Shown in pieces: positions 54,664 to 64,000 of a stretch of DNA of 64,000 nucleotides. The stretch covers positions 4,938,836 through 5,002,835 of the forward strand of contig NC_092690.1 of the NCBI RefSeq assembly GCF_964275005.1. Reading direction: 5' to 3'. Position 1 is the stretch's first letter; every line of letters begins with the position of its first letter. Under the pieces are notes generated by a model. It made no database searches. It worked only from the letters and a program-made list of their open reading frames with translations, and was not told where the DNA came from. This stretch comes from Diadema setosum. Lineage: Eukaryota; Echinodermata; Echinoidea; Diadematoida; Diadematidae. The position numbers and the translations under genes were made by a program.

Positions 54664-57600
54664 GTATGTTTAAAGCCAAAGACTGAAAGAGATAATTACA
54701 GAGATTAAATTTTGAAATAGAGTTTGCCGATGTACACTGAAGTTGAAATTGGCCAGGATATATGGTGTGATATTTCCAGGAATACTGTCTCATTTAATTT
54801 TGTAGGTTACATCCATGTCAAAGCTAATTTATGTTGTGTGTCTCAGAAGAACATTTTTCAGAGGGGAGGACTACTGGACTCTTTCTGATTATGTATCTTT
54901 CATTACCTCCGCCAAGGAAGGAGGAGGTTAAGTGATCAGCAGCGTTGGTTTGTCTATTTGCAAAATAACTCAAAAAGTTTTTCATACCAGTACCGATTAA
55001 AATGAAACTTGCATTCTCTTTGCACTATAACGCTTACTGTGCCCAAAGCTCGCAAGCAGGCTAAATCATGGTCCAGCTGGCGGATCTCGAACTTGAAGAG
55101 CGTCGATGGGTCGACACAAGGAACATAGCCTCATTCAATTTTGAAGGATTTTTCATCTTTTTAACACTATGTAAGGTCAATGAACGTGTGGCTCAAGCTG
55201 CACGTACTGCAGGGCTGCCAACTCTCACTCACTGAGAGTGAGACTCACTCATTTTGGTCCTTTCTCACTCTAAAACTTTATTTCATTTGCATGCATTTCT
55301 ATTGATCTCACTCATTTTGACTCCAAAACTATAGCATTGGCCTATGGGAGTCTCACTCTCAATTAGTTTCCAATGTTGGCAGCCCTGACGTACTGGAGGT
55401 TTACATACATTGTATATGCGCCCTACAGTGTAAAGCGCGCACTCTACTCGGGCAAGGCGCCGTGCAATGACGTTACAAAAGGCTTGCATGCGTGTAAGGT
55501 TGGAATATGAGTTGCTGGCTTGGCGTAGGTCTGTGTTTTCTGAGTGCTTTTCTAGTTATATTGTTATTATTTTTTATGAGCAAAACACAAAATGTAAGGG
55601 AGAGGCTGCAGCCCCCCCCCCCCCATTCTACTGCCCCAAAAGTGAGCATTATGACCTCTGTAATACCATAAAGTATTCCCATTCAAATAACATTGACAAC
55701 CTTCAACTTCCAAAGACTCCTCAGAAACTCCCATCTTTGTGCATCTGTACAACATTACAAGGACAGCCATCAGATCATTTTGCTTGATGAGAATGTGAAT
55801 TGATGATTTCCAGAAACTAAAATAACAAATTTACCAATTTGCAAATAGCACTTTTAGAATCTGTGCAGATTGGTGTCCCATTTGACCTTGTTTTATATCA
55901 ACTTCATGATCTCAGAAAAGCATGTTGCAGACAGGAGGGTGATTTGTACAGCTACACTTTGCTGATTGATTGGTATCTAATTTTTCAAGGAGAGTAGACC
56001 ATACCGATTGCAAGAACTATTGAGGAGAGAACTTTAACTGAACTATATTGGACAACAGATCAGCTAGGGCAAAACACACACACACACACACACACACAAC
56101 TTAAAGGAACAGTCTAGTATTGGTGGAGATGAGGATTCAGCCTTTAACCCGTTTAGGACAAGTCCCGAGTATACCCGGACAAGTGTGTATGGGAAATGCA
56201 TGTTGTAGCAAAATTAGCCCGTCCTCAGTGCCAATGGGTTAACTTTTTGCAAAATACTGGGAAACCAGTTGTAAAATGTTACAGAGCATACCATTCTGAG
56301 AGGATTTCAAAGCTTATTTGATGAAAATAAATCAGATTTAAATTGCTGAAATATATCCTAAAACAAAGAAAATAATGCCTCCGGCGACACTTATTGGTGG
56401 AGGCATAAAAACAGGGATCCTAATAAAAGATGGGAGCCAGCTTTTATTATAGCTCTTAGTTTTGGATATCTCAGCCTACTGTAAATGAATATTGAATTCC
56501 TGTTGGAATTACATGCTCTTTCATATTTCATGAGAGGTTTCTCATTATCTCCCCCCCCCCCCCAAAAAAAAAAAAGAGAAGAAGTTAGAAACCTGAAGCC
56601 AGGTTCAACAAAAACTATACTACATTCCATTCATGTACATGTATACACTGAAAGTAGATTGGATAGTCAGTTTGCTGTCATATAAATGTTCTAAGATGAG
56701 GACTGGTTAAGCCATTTATTGCAGAAAAAAAATATTTGAAAATATTTGAAAAAAAAATTCTAACTTGTGTCACTTTCTGAATTCAAAGTCTTAAAAGAAT
56801 GATGTGACATTAGAAAATAAAAATGTTAAAAAAATACTTCATGGTACAGATTGTGTTGTTTTACCATGATGTACCACTGTTGCAGGCGGTCTGCAAACTA
56901 TCGTAAAGTTTGAAGCCTTCTGCATATCTGTCAGAAATTTATGCCATGATGTGTAGGTTATTGGATTTTCCAATGTTAAGTCATGGAAACCTCAACATGG
57001 TTTGATTCTAGGCCAGATGCACTAGTGTTATTCAAGTTGTGACTGAAGTCTCTAGAATGTTGAACAAATTCTGTCTGCAAAGTCTGTCTGTCACTTAACA
57101 TTCATTACAAGGATTAACTCACCCTAATTCAGCTAAAAAATTATAAAATGTCTTGTACAGGCAGTCACAGAATGGGTAGGGTCCAATTCATAAACACTGC
57201 TCTTTTAATACTTTATCTGATGGTATTCAATCTGTACACATTTTGTACAAGAATGACTACGGTAGATAAACACAGCATGACAAGCATTTATAAGCCATCA
57301 CCCTGTTCGGGTATTGCAAAGGAGTACAACATGTATATTGTATTTAACTACTAACTGCTTTGTAAGGAGCTTTGAGATGATGTCATCAGACTTGTGAAGT
57401 GAAAGTGAAGTGAGGAAGAAGAGTTGGAAGGATTTGGGATTTTGCATGCAAATTAAATCCAAGTTTCACACTACAACAGTTCTGCACATATGAGGTTGGT
57501 TTACAGGGCGCAGTTGCGTGCATTCCACGAGCCTATTCGTCTCAGTGGTCCAGGACAAAAACACTGACAATGGCTCATAGTCGTTCATCCGTATTGTGTA

Positions 57601-60600
57601 GGAACGAGCGTGACCTCATACCAACAAGATCCGACTGTATTCACTCTTCAGAAGTATTTCCAAAAGCAATTCATTGAGCGGCCTCGCCCTCAACACATGA
57701 TGTGGGTGTGTGGGAGGCGAGATCCACTTGAGCATTTGTATGTCATGTTTGTGCTCGTGTGGACGACAATAAGTTTTGAATGGCTATGTACAATACTTTC
57801 TCAATCACTCTACTGAGATAAGTTTATATTAAATACAGAATAGAATCTTTTATTTTTAGACTGCAGTCGATATTGTTGGTTATTTTCAGTGAATCAAGTC
57901 ATGTAGACTATGCCTAATTCCCACCAGTATGCTAAGTGTAAATTTGTTGAATTATTGATATGATCTGTTCTTCTTTTTTGTTGATATGTGATTCACAGGC
58001 TGATGAATGTATTGATTCAAACAATGCTGAGTTATTTGGTTTGTCTTCCCCCCATTGGAATAATGGAATTATACATGGGGAATGAAAGTTTTCATTGATC
58101 AGATACTTATAACAAATTTCAAGTGGACAAAATCTTTCCAGATAACATACAACATCACAGGAGAAAGCATAAATTGGTGTTTCTTTATTTCTAACACCCT
58201 TTACTTCTCAACCAGTGCTAGACTTGATGAGGTACAATGGTGTACAATGTAGTGTGAAATCTAGCAAACAGGGTGTGTGTGAAAAGCAAGAATGTGTTTA
58301 GTGAAACATGTTCAATTTTAGTTTAGTACGTGTACTAGTATACCACACAAATTGCAGCAGAATATTGAGAACTTGATAAGCAGTTCTTATCAGTTTTCTT
58401 TGCAAAGAAGACATTTTCAAAAGACACTTCCGGAGGAATAATATGAGTATAATGGTTGACATACATGTAACTTGCTCATGGATCTACTATCGGGCAAATC
58501 CAGGAATTCCGTAAAAGGAGGGGGGGGGGGGGGGGCGCCTTTACAACATTAAAGATGGTGCACACGCCCCCTCCATGTTTTCAAATTCATTTCTTCTAAA
58601 ACAATAAAGGGGAGGCCCCCCCGATCCACCACTGACTATTTACAATAGTTGTTCTTTTTCGGTCCAATTTGTAAATCTGGTCAATATATAATGTCTAAAC
58701 AACTGACAAGGATCAATTCTTTGATGTCATTGAGAATATGGCAACAAAAATTGATCTACTTCAATAGTGATGACAAGGTGCAATATAATGCCACTCGAGT
58801 AAAGAGTGTAACCATACTCTGAAATAACTCACAGTGTATCCGCTTCACAGTTTAAAAGGGATGCCGTATTCCGAAAGTTAGTCGCATGCCAATATCAATT
58901 GAGAGAGTTCAAACAAATGGGTGAGACGAACAATGGGTGTGTTTGATCGAAAAATCAATCGGGACTGGTCACCACTCCAGTTACTGGCCAGTGGCACATA
59001 CAGTATATTGCACCCCTATTGCACACACCTACTGCAGACTGTGTACAAGTCTGCTGGCTTCTTTTGACACTGTAGTTGGACATTTTTATTGACCACCAGG
59101 AAGGCGTTGGGGAAGGAGAAGATTCCAATTTAGCATCAAAGGGATTGTTTAGTTTGGATTGAGATGGGGGATTCAAAATTTAACTTTTTGTGAGATAATT
59201 ACATTGTAGAAACCACATACATCTGTAAATGACATATTAAAGAGTATATAGGTACAATCCTAATAGGAATTCAAAATTTATTTGATGAAAATCGGTTTAG
59301 AAATGGCTGAGATATCCAAGAACAAAACAAAACAAAGGGGTCATACTTAAAGGTGGCTTCCACATTTTACTCAGCCATTTCAAAGCTTTTTTTTTTCCAT
59401 CAAATGAACTTTTGATTGCTCTTTGAGGTGTATGCTCTTGGATATTTCATATAAGTGGTATCTCACAAAAAGTTAAAACGTGACTTCACATCTCAGCCAA
59501 AACTATGCCATACCTTTATATTCTGTTGTAAACCCACCTCAGAGGTACATGTATAGTGCATCATCAATTTTTATCAGGTACTTAACAGAGGAGGGGAAAA
59601 TTTCACATATTTGTTTTTTATAGCAAAATTGAAAAGTACTGTAAATTAGAGTTTAAATTACAGTGGAGTAGGATGGTACTCTGAACAAAACAGAAGCACC
59701 ATTCTCATTGAAATTTTTAAAAAGCAGGTTGTAATGTTTCACACTACATGTGTATTCTCAGCTATAACTTTTGATGTTACATTGCAGCTCTGATTCCATG
59801 ATAAAGACAGCTCATGCAAAGTTTCTCGGAGGTGTACTGCCAGAGACTCCAACTCTCCCGTTTTCGACGGGAGATCTCCCGCCGAAAACCCATTTCTGCA
59901 AAATCTCCTGTTCTCCCGCTTGAGATTTAATTTCTCCCGCCCTGGCTCTGTGTCTCCCGTTGGAAAGGATTTCTTACTTATTGCTATTGTATGTTGAAAA
60001 AAATAAGCCTTAGATTAGCACCAGAGAGCATCTAGAACCCTAGGAACTTCGCGCTTCGCACACATCAACTTGGAGTCTCCCGTTTGCTAGGGGTTTCAGG
60101 CGGGAGAAGCTCCAGATCAGAAGGTGCTTTGGGTTGGAGTACTGCATGTGCCCTGTTTTGACTTTTCCCGAACTGGGCTCACAAGATCAGCTAAAGCATC
60201 CAAACCCTAAGCAAATCATTCTATAAAGAAAATACTCTGTTTTACCCACATATAACCATGGTAAATGGTTGCCAATTTGAATGTACATCAAAGGAAGTTC
60301 AGCAGGATTGCAGCCAGATTAACATCTTTCACGATAGACGGAGAAAGCCTCACTGAGGTTGTAGCTCCCAGTATTAAAAACATGTCAAGATTTGTTTCCA
60401 GTGAACTTGGTAAAACAATTTTGGGTTTGCAGGATGGAGAGAATGGTTGTAGAGATTACCTTTGTTTTAATATATTCATACACTGTAGGCCTAAATCTAC
60501 AATTTGCAATATGGGAGCAAACATTTACATGTAGTGGTAGATGACTGCTTAATGCACACAGGAAATTCTAAATGGATTAATATCTGGCTTGCCTTGTTCG

Positions 60601-63416
60601 ATGATTATGGAATAGAAATTGTTATCGTATCAGATTACAATTGTTGTAGGTCAGGATAAAGTACATTTGCATAGTACGTTCCTGACCTATATTGTACAAT
60701 ATTATACAAAGTCAACATGGTACAATGTATTAAAGGGACTATACAGTACTGGTTGAGGTGAGGATTCAGGATTATAACATTCCTAAGTGAGATAATGAGA
60801 AACGTCGTAATATGAAATATATGAAAGAGCATGTAATTTTAAGAAGGATTCAACGTTTATTTGATGAAAATTGGTTTTTCGAATGGCTGAGATATATCCA
60901 TAAAAGTGAAAATAATAGAAGGCGACAGGACACGCCTTTTATTAAGATCTCTTTGTTTCACCTTGTTTTTGGATATATCGGCCATTTCAAAACCGATTTT
61001 CATCAAATAAACTTTTGATTCCCCTTAGAATTGCATGCTCTTTGAAATCTCATATATAGAGTGGTTTCTGAATATCTCGAAAAATTTTAAAAGCTACAGC
61101 ATGTATTAATCCTCACCTCAACCCGAACTGTACAGTCCCTTTAACACACATGTATGTATTTTTCCTTTTGGTAGGTCTCCTATCTCTGCTTTTACTCAGG
61201 GACTACACAATGTCTTGAAGTATTTGGTTCTTTTTATTTTTTTTTAAGTATTCATTTGGTGAAGTGTTGTATTTTTGTGTAAATCTGTTCACCTTTGACA
61301 TTGATTTCTGAGATGGCATAGTGTGTTTTGTTTAGTTGCTTACATTTGCTATTCCCTCAGAGTCGACCTCTCTTACTTTATTCCTCCCTATACATGCAGA
61401 ATCATTCTATTAAATTTAATACCATTCTTTTACTTTTGCAAATTATCCTTTTATTTAAAGCATCCAGCAGTAGTTTTCAATGACATAATTTCTGACATTA
61501 CTTTTATCTTGAAAGTAAATGCATGGGCAGTGAATAGAATCGAACCATAGCCGTGCTGTTTGTAGAGTGGTTTTCTGGCGCAATGTATTATGGACAAATA
61601 TGCCAAATATGGTATTGTCAGACAACACTCTAAAACTGACTGATATTTTTATTCACTAAGTGGTAGAATGTTGTAGCTATGGGTGTAGAAAAGTGTAAGG
61701 CCAAGATGGCTTTTGATATTTGTGGCTGTCTCCAGCTTTTCAATTTGAGAAGTTTTACTTCATGCCAGGGTACGTTTACTGCCCTGTTCATCTAACAAAG
61801 AAAAAAAAAGTGTACTGTATGTATGATACTGTACAATAATGAGCTTTATAAAAGCACATTGCATAACATCCAAACTACTTTTTTTTTCTTCATGTTGTTT
61901 TACTGTGATATCACAAACTGTTGTACAATCTTCACATCCAGCAAATATGGTGCCGGAACTTTAAAAATTTGTATAAATGTTCTGTTGAATGGATTGTCTT
62001 ATTTTCCTCAAAGTTCACTTACAACTATTTTGGTGTGCTAGTAATATGTTTGCATTCACTCCATCCGCATGTACATTGCATGTTTGGGTTTTATTCCCCT
62101 TTAAAAAAGGTATACTTCATACTGACATAGTAGTGACCGTGCATCCCAAAACAAACAAAAAGTCGCACCCCTTGATTTTACGTGAGGACTCAAGAAAGGT
62201 GAAATGGGTCAACGTATACAATTTTTAGTTTTTCATATTTTCTGAAAGAGCTATTCTTCTGCATTATTCTTGAGTTTGGGATCACGAATTGAATGGGAAA
62301 GTGGGTTTTCAGCAGTTTTTCTACAAGCCCTTTTTTGGTAGAGTATTGTGATCAGGTTTTTAGAGGCCCCTTTCATTTCCTGAAAATCCTTTGCACCCTC
62401 TTCACTTTCAACTCTTAATAACTTTTGAAAGGATGATGCTACTGCTCTGAAAGTTGACATTTATCATGGTCAGAATGTGGTAATAGACCATGCTCAATTT
62501 CAGCTTAATCTGATAATCCCTTAATTGTTGGTGCTACAGTGGTTAACATCATGATTTTGTCCCATTCATGGCACAGGTAGCATGGCTTAGTAAAGATTAA
62601 AGGGTTTGTACAGTTCTGGTCGAGGTGAGGATTTAGCTTTTAACGTTTTGCGAGATATTCAGAAACCACTCTATGAGATGTCAAAGGCATGCAGTTCTAA
62701 GGGGTATCAAAAGTTTATTCAATAAAAATCGGTTTTGAAATGGCTGAGATATCCAAAAATAATGTGAAACAAAGAGATCCTAATAAAGTTGTGGCATGTC
62801 GCCTTTTATTATTAGCTTTTTTTTGGATATCTCGGCCATTTGAAAACCAATTTTCATCAAATAAACGTTCAATCCGTCTTAAAATTACATGCTCTTTAAT
62901 ATTTCATTAGAGGTTTTTCATTATCTCACTTAGGAATGTTCAAAACATGAATCCCCACCTCAACCAGTACTGTACAGTCCCTTTAAGCACTTGAATAGAC
63001 CCTGTACTTCATAACCTCTTTTCTCAGTTCACACTTTGCAGAGTGTGTGCTTTCTTTCCAATATTTAATTAGGTTAGGAGAATCCTTTTGAATTGAGTTA
63101 TACATCATTTTAAAGCTTAGAGTCTGCTCTTTCAGAATCTGCCCTTAACTAAAAATCCATGTCTGGCGACTTTCTGTTTGTTTTCTGGTGCAGGGTCACA
63201 TAATATACTGTATGTAGATTTGTAGTCAGTGGCTCCGATGGGGACACTTTAAACTGTCCATCCTCTGATGATATACCTTGTCTTTACTGACCAGTGGTTC
63301 TTCTTTCCTTTTGATTTCTTTTGCTTGTGTTTCAGCTGAAGGAAAAGGAGAATGTGAGAGGCATTATTTCCCTCAACGAGGACTTTGAACTTCAGGGTCG
63401 GACACCCAACAAAGAG
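54529..63416 (+). CDS. PTPMT1: PTPMT1, first two coding exons (3' part outside window)
   Basis: Model: 54529-54663 and 63336-63416, in phase 0, with an 8.7-kb intron. PTPMT1 is a mitochondrial inner-membrane dual-specificity-type phosphatase that converts phosphatidylglycerophosphate to phosphatidylglycerol in cardiolipin synthesis. The start ATG has a good context (ACGATGG). The N-terminus MGKALFYTTLYWNVF and NWYDRIDKTVILGALPFRS match the family N-terminal block (W-Y-x-R-I-D-x-T-V-x-L-G-A-L-P). Exon 2 reads ENVRGIISLNEDFEL, the counterpart of ENVRGVITMNEEYE. The catalytic H-C-x5-R loop is encoded to the right of 64000, so activity cannot be judged here. A 31-codon in-frame extension exists upstream of this ATG but has no family resemblance. 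Confidence 0.92.
55210..55387. mobile_element. hAT-type MITE with 8-bp target duplication
   Basis: A 178-bp element with termini CAGGGCTGCCAAC / TTGGCAGCCCTG, flanked by the identical 8-mers ACGTACTG at 55202-55209 and 55388-55395. CAG...CTG ends plus an 8-bp duplication are typical of hAT elements. The interior is built from CTCACTC/GAGTGAG repeats. Confidence 0.9.
55400..56095. other. Intronic non-coding stretch (PTPMT1 intron 1)
   Basis: No exon recognised. It contains a C-run at 55612-55624 and a (CA)n at 56076-56098. Confidence 0.5.
56148..56238. mobile_element. piggyBac-like MITE (family C) with TTAA duplication
   Basis: A 91-bp element starting CCCGTTTAGGACAAGTCCCG and ending GTGCCAATGGG, flanked by TTAA at 56144-56147 and 56239-56242. 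The host MITE without the insertion reads TTTTAACGTTTTG at this point (62637-62650), so a single TTAA was duplicated. Confidence 0.85.
56372..56408. repeat. Short hairpin repeat inserted in MITE B
   Basis: ATGCCTCCGGCGACACTTAT and TGGTGGAGGCATAA form a stem like that at 15366. The block is absent from other family B copies. Confidence 0.7.
56640..58485. other. Intronic non-coding stretch (PTPMT1 intron 1)
   Basis: No exon, RNA gene or defined repeat recognised. Confidence 0.5.
58491..58634. mobile_element. GGCGGATC-ended MITE, copy 2
   Basis: GGGCAAATCCAGGAATTCCG, a long G-run, then CCCCCCGATCCACC at the right; a short relative of 29502-29748. Confidence 0.7.
58640..59130. other. Intronic non-coding stretch (PTPMT1 intron 1)
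   Basis: Nothing recognised. Confidence 0.5.
59137..59518. mobile_element. MITE family B, copy 4
   Basis: AAAGGGATTGTTTAGTTTGG start, GAAATGGCTGAGATATCC core and an inverted second arm ending CCATACCTTTA. Confidence 0.83.
59845..60140. repeat. CTCCCG-rich repeat
   Basis: The segment has at least nine TCTCCCG/CGGGAGA motifs, with an inner hairpin CTCCCGTTTTCGACGGGAG and inverted outer ends (GACTCCAACTCTCCCG / GGCGGGAGAAGCTCC). It looks like a decayed DNA-transposon remnant. Confidence 0.6.
60145..60725. other. Intronic non-coding stretch (PTPMT1 intron 1)
   Basis: No exon recognised. An 89-codon open frame at 60265-60534 has no family resemblance. Confidence 0.45.
60730..61144. mobile_element. 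MITE family B, copy 5 (near full length)
   Basis: TTAAAGGGACTATACAGTAC at the left and GTACAGTCCCTTTAA at the right; arms of about 200 bp pair through GAGATAATGAGAAAC, AGCATGTAATTTTAAG and the GGCTGAGATAT core. Confidence 0.88.
61150..61880. other. Intronic non-coding stretch (PTPMT1 intron 1)
   Basis: Nothing recognised. Confidence 0.5.
61885..62090. mobile_element. MITE family A, right-arm fragment
   Basis: TGTGATATCACAAACTGTTG, TTCACATCCAGC, TTGAATGGATTGTC and ATTTTCCTCAAAGTTCAC follow the order of the right arm of 24456-25026. Confidence 0.6.
62100..62530 (-). repeat. Interspersed repeat, copy 2 (family R1)
   Basis: Reverse-complement relative of 313-740, sharing CAGCTTAATCTGATAATCCC, TCACTTTCAACTCTTAATAA, GGGATCACGAATT and TGATTTTACGTGAGGAC. 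It contains a 69-codon open frame with no recognisable product. Confidence 0.75.
62597..62985. mobile_element. MITE family B, copy 6 (near full length)
   Basis: TTAAAGGGTTTGTACAGTTC at the left, GTACTGTACAGTCCCTTTAA at the right, core GAAATGGCTGAGATATCC. Flanking TTAA on each side is part of, or duplicated at, the termini. Confidence 0.88.
63336..63416 (+). CDS. PTPMT1: PTPMT1 exon 2
   Basis: Acceptor TTTGCTTGTGTTTCAG and donor AAAGAG|GTTCGT bound 27 codons: LKEKENVRGIISLNEDFELQ, then GRTPNKE. Both junctions are phase 0. Confidence 0.92.
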
Positions 63417-64000
63417 GTTCGTGATTTTCCATCCATTGTAATGTACAGGGTGCTCCCATTACAATTAATAAAAAGTTAAGCTTCCCGAATCTGTATCGGT
63501 AACGTCTGCAGTGCAGAATTCCCTTTGGTTAGAATGTTGATTCAATATACATTTGTAGCGAAAGAAAACTGCTGGTCTCGAAGACTTCATTATAAAGGGA
63601 CTTGCCTGTGTCCCCTGGTTTGACACATATTCTTTTGATCCATGAATCTGGAGTTCTACAGTTTATTAGATTAACAATGCAGGGATGATCCTTCTGAATA
63701 GTCACAAATACACATACAGTACATGTACCAATTCAACTCTTTCTTCATGGACAAAGCAGAAAACCAAAGGAACAAATAATATATTTCAAATTTTGATATA
63801 CTTGTTTAATACACCTCATAATCATTACATCAAGTACTGTCTAACATTATATGATGTGGTGTGTTTTTCAAGTGCACTTTGTGATGGTTGGGCATAATGT
63901 TTTCAAGGTCATGCTACATTCACGAGTAAAACATATATGAAGCCCACTCTGTCTGTTTATTCAGGTTTCATGCAGTGTCTAGCTCCATCTAGACAGGGTG
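63417..64000 (+). other. PTPMT1 intron 2 (start)
   Basis: Sequence after the exon 2 donor. No further PTPMT1 exon is visible before the window ends. Confidence 0.55.

Larger units (their letters stand above)
56101..56625. mobile_element. MITE family B, copy 3, carrying two nested insertions
   Basis: It starts TTAAAGGAACAGTCTAGTAT with GGAGATGAGGATTCAG and carries the GATATCTCAG core. Compared with 62597-62985 it contains two extra blocks: a TTAA-flanked family C element (56148-56238) and a short GC-rich hairpin (56372-56408). Confidence 0.85.

Noticed and set aside
60265..60534. 89-codon open frame in PTPMT1 intron 1
   Set aside because: No similarity to known families, no splice or start context of note, within a repeat-rich intron.

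Overview
This window is animal genomic DNA: AT-rich, intron-rich, with GT-AG introns, long CA, GA, AATG and poly-C tracts, and a high density of short inverted-repeat transposons. Protein similarity and repeat style suggest a marine invertebrate deuterostome. I favour an echinoderm, possibly a sea urchin: the histone H2B fragment at 47.5 kb reads like sea-urchin H2B and sulfotransferases of this type are abundant there. The species cannot be fixed from sequence alone.

Layout. (1) 1-5709, + strand: the last five coding exons of TBC1D23, a trans-Golgi vesicle-bridging protein; its TBC and rhodanese domains lie left of the window. (2) About 5.7-17.3 kb: the TBC1D23 3' untranslated region, then non-coding DNA with miniature inverted-repeat elements (MITEs). 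(3) 17358-27166, - strand: five exons with fully compatible splice phases that I join into one 1274-residue gene. It has an N-terminal Crypton-type (DUF3504-like) tyrosine recombinase domain that has lost its nucleophile, an acidic linker, a FAR1-like zinc domain, a MULE-type transposase core with a changed acidic residue, and a SWIM zinc finger. This is the most unusual thing here. (4) 27.2-38 kb: repeats, foldbacks and microsatellites. (5) 37977-39488, - strand: an intronless Golgi carbohydrate sulfotransferase. (6) 42990-47517, - strand: a 5'-truncated, frameshifted L1/Tx1-like LINE lying between two (CA)n arrays, with a 42-bp piece of histone H2B coding sequence at its 5' junction. (7) 47.6-54.5 kb: simple repeats and MITEs. 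(8) 54529-63416 and onwards, + strand: the first two coding exons of PTPMT1, split by an 8.7-kb intron packed with MITEs; its catalytic exons lie right of the window.

The host genes are unrelated housekeeping or trafficking genes (TBC1D23, PTPMT1) and a glycan-modifying enzyme; there is no operon-like organisation. What ties the window together is transposon history: about ten families of short hairpin elements, some nested so that empty and filled sites can be compared (a TTAA-flanked element inside another MITE; a hAT-like MITE with an exact 8-bp duplication), a LINE in a microsatellite, and a host gene apparently built from two transposases of different classes.
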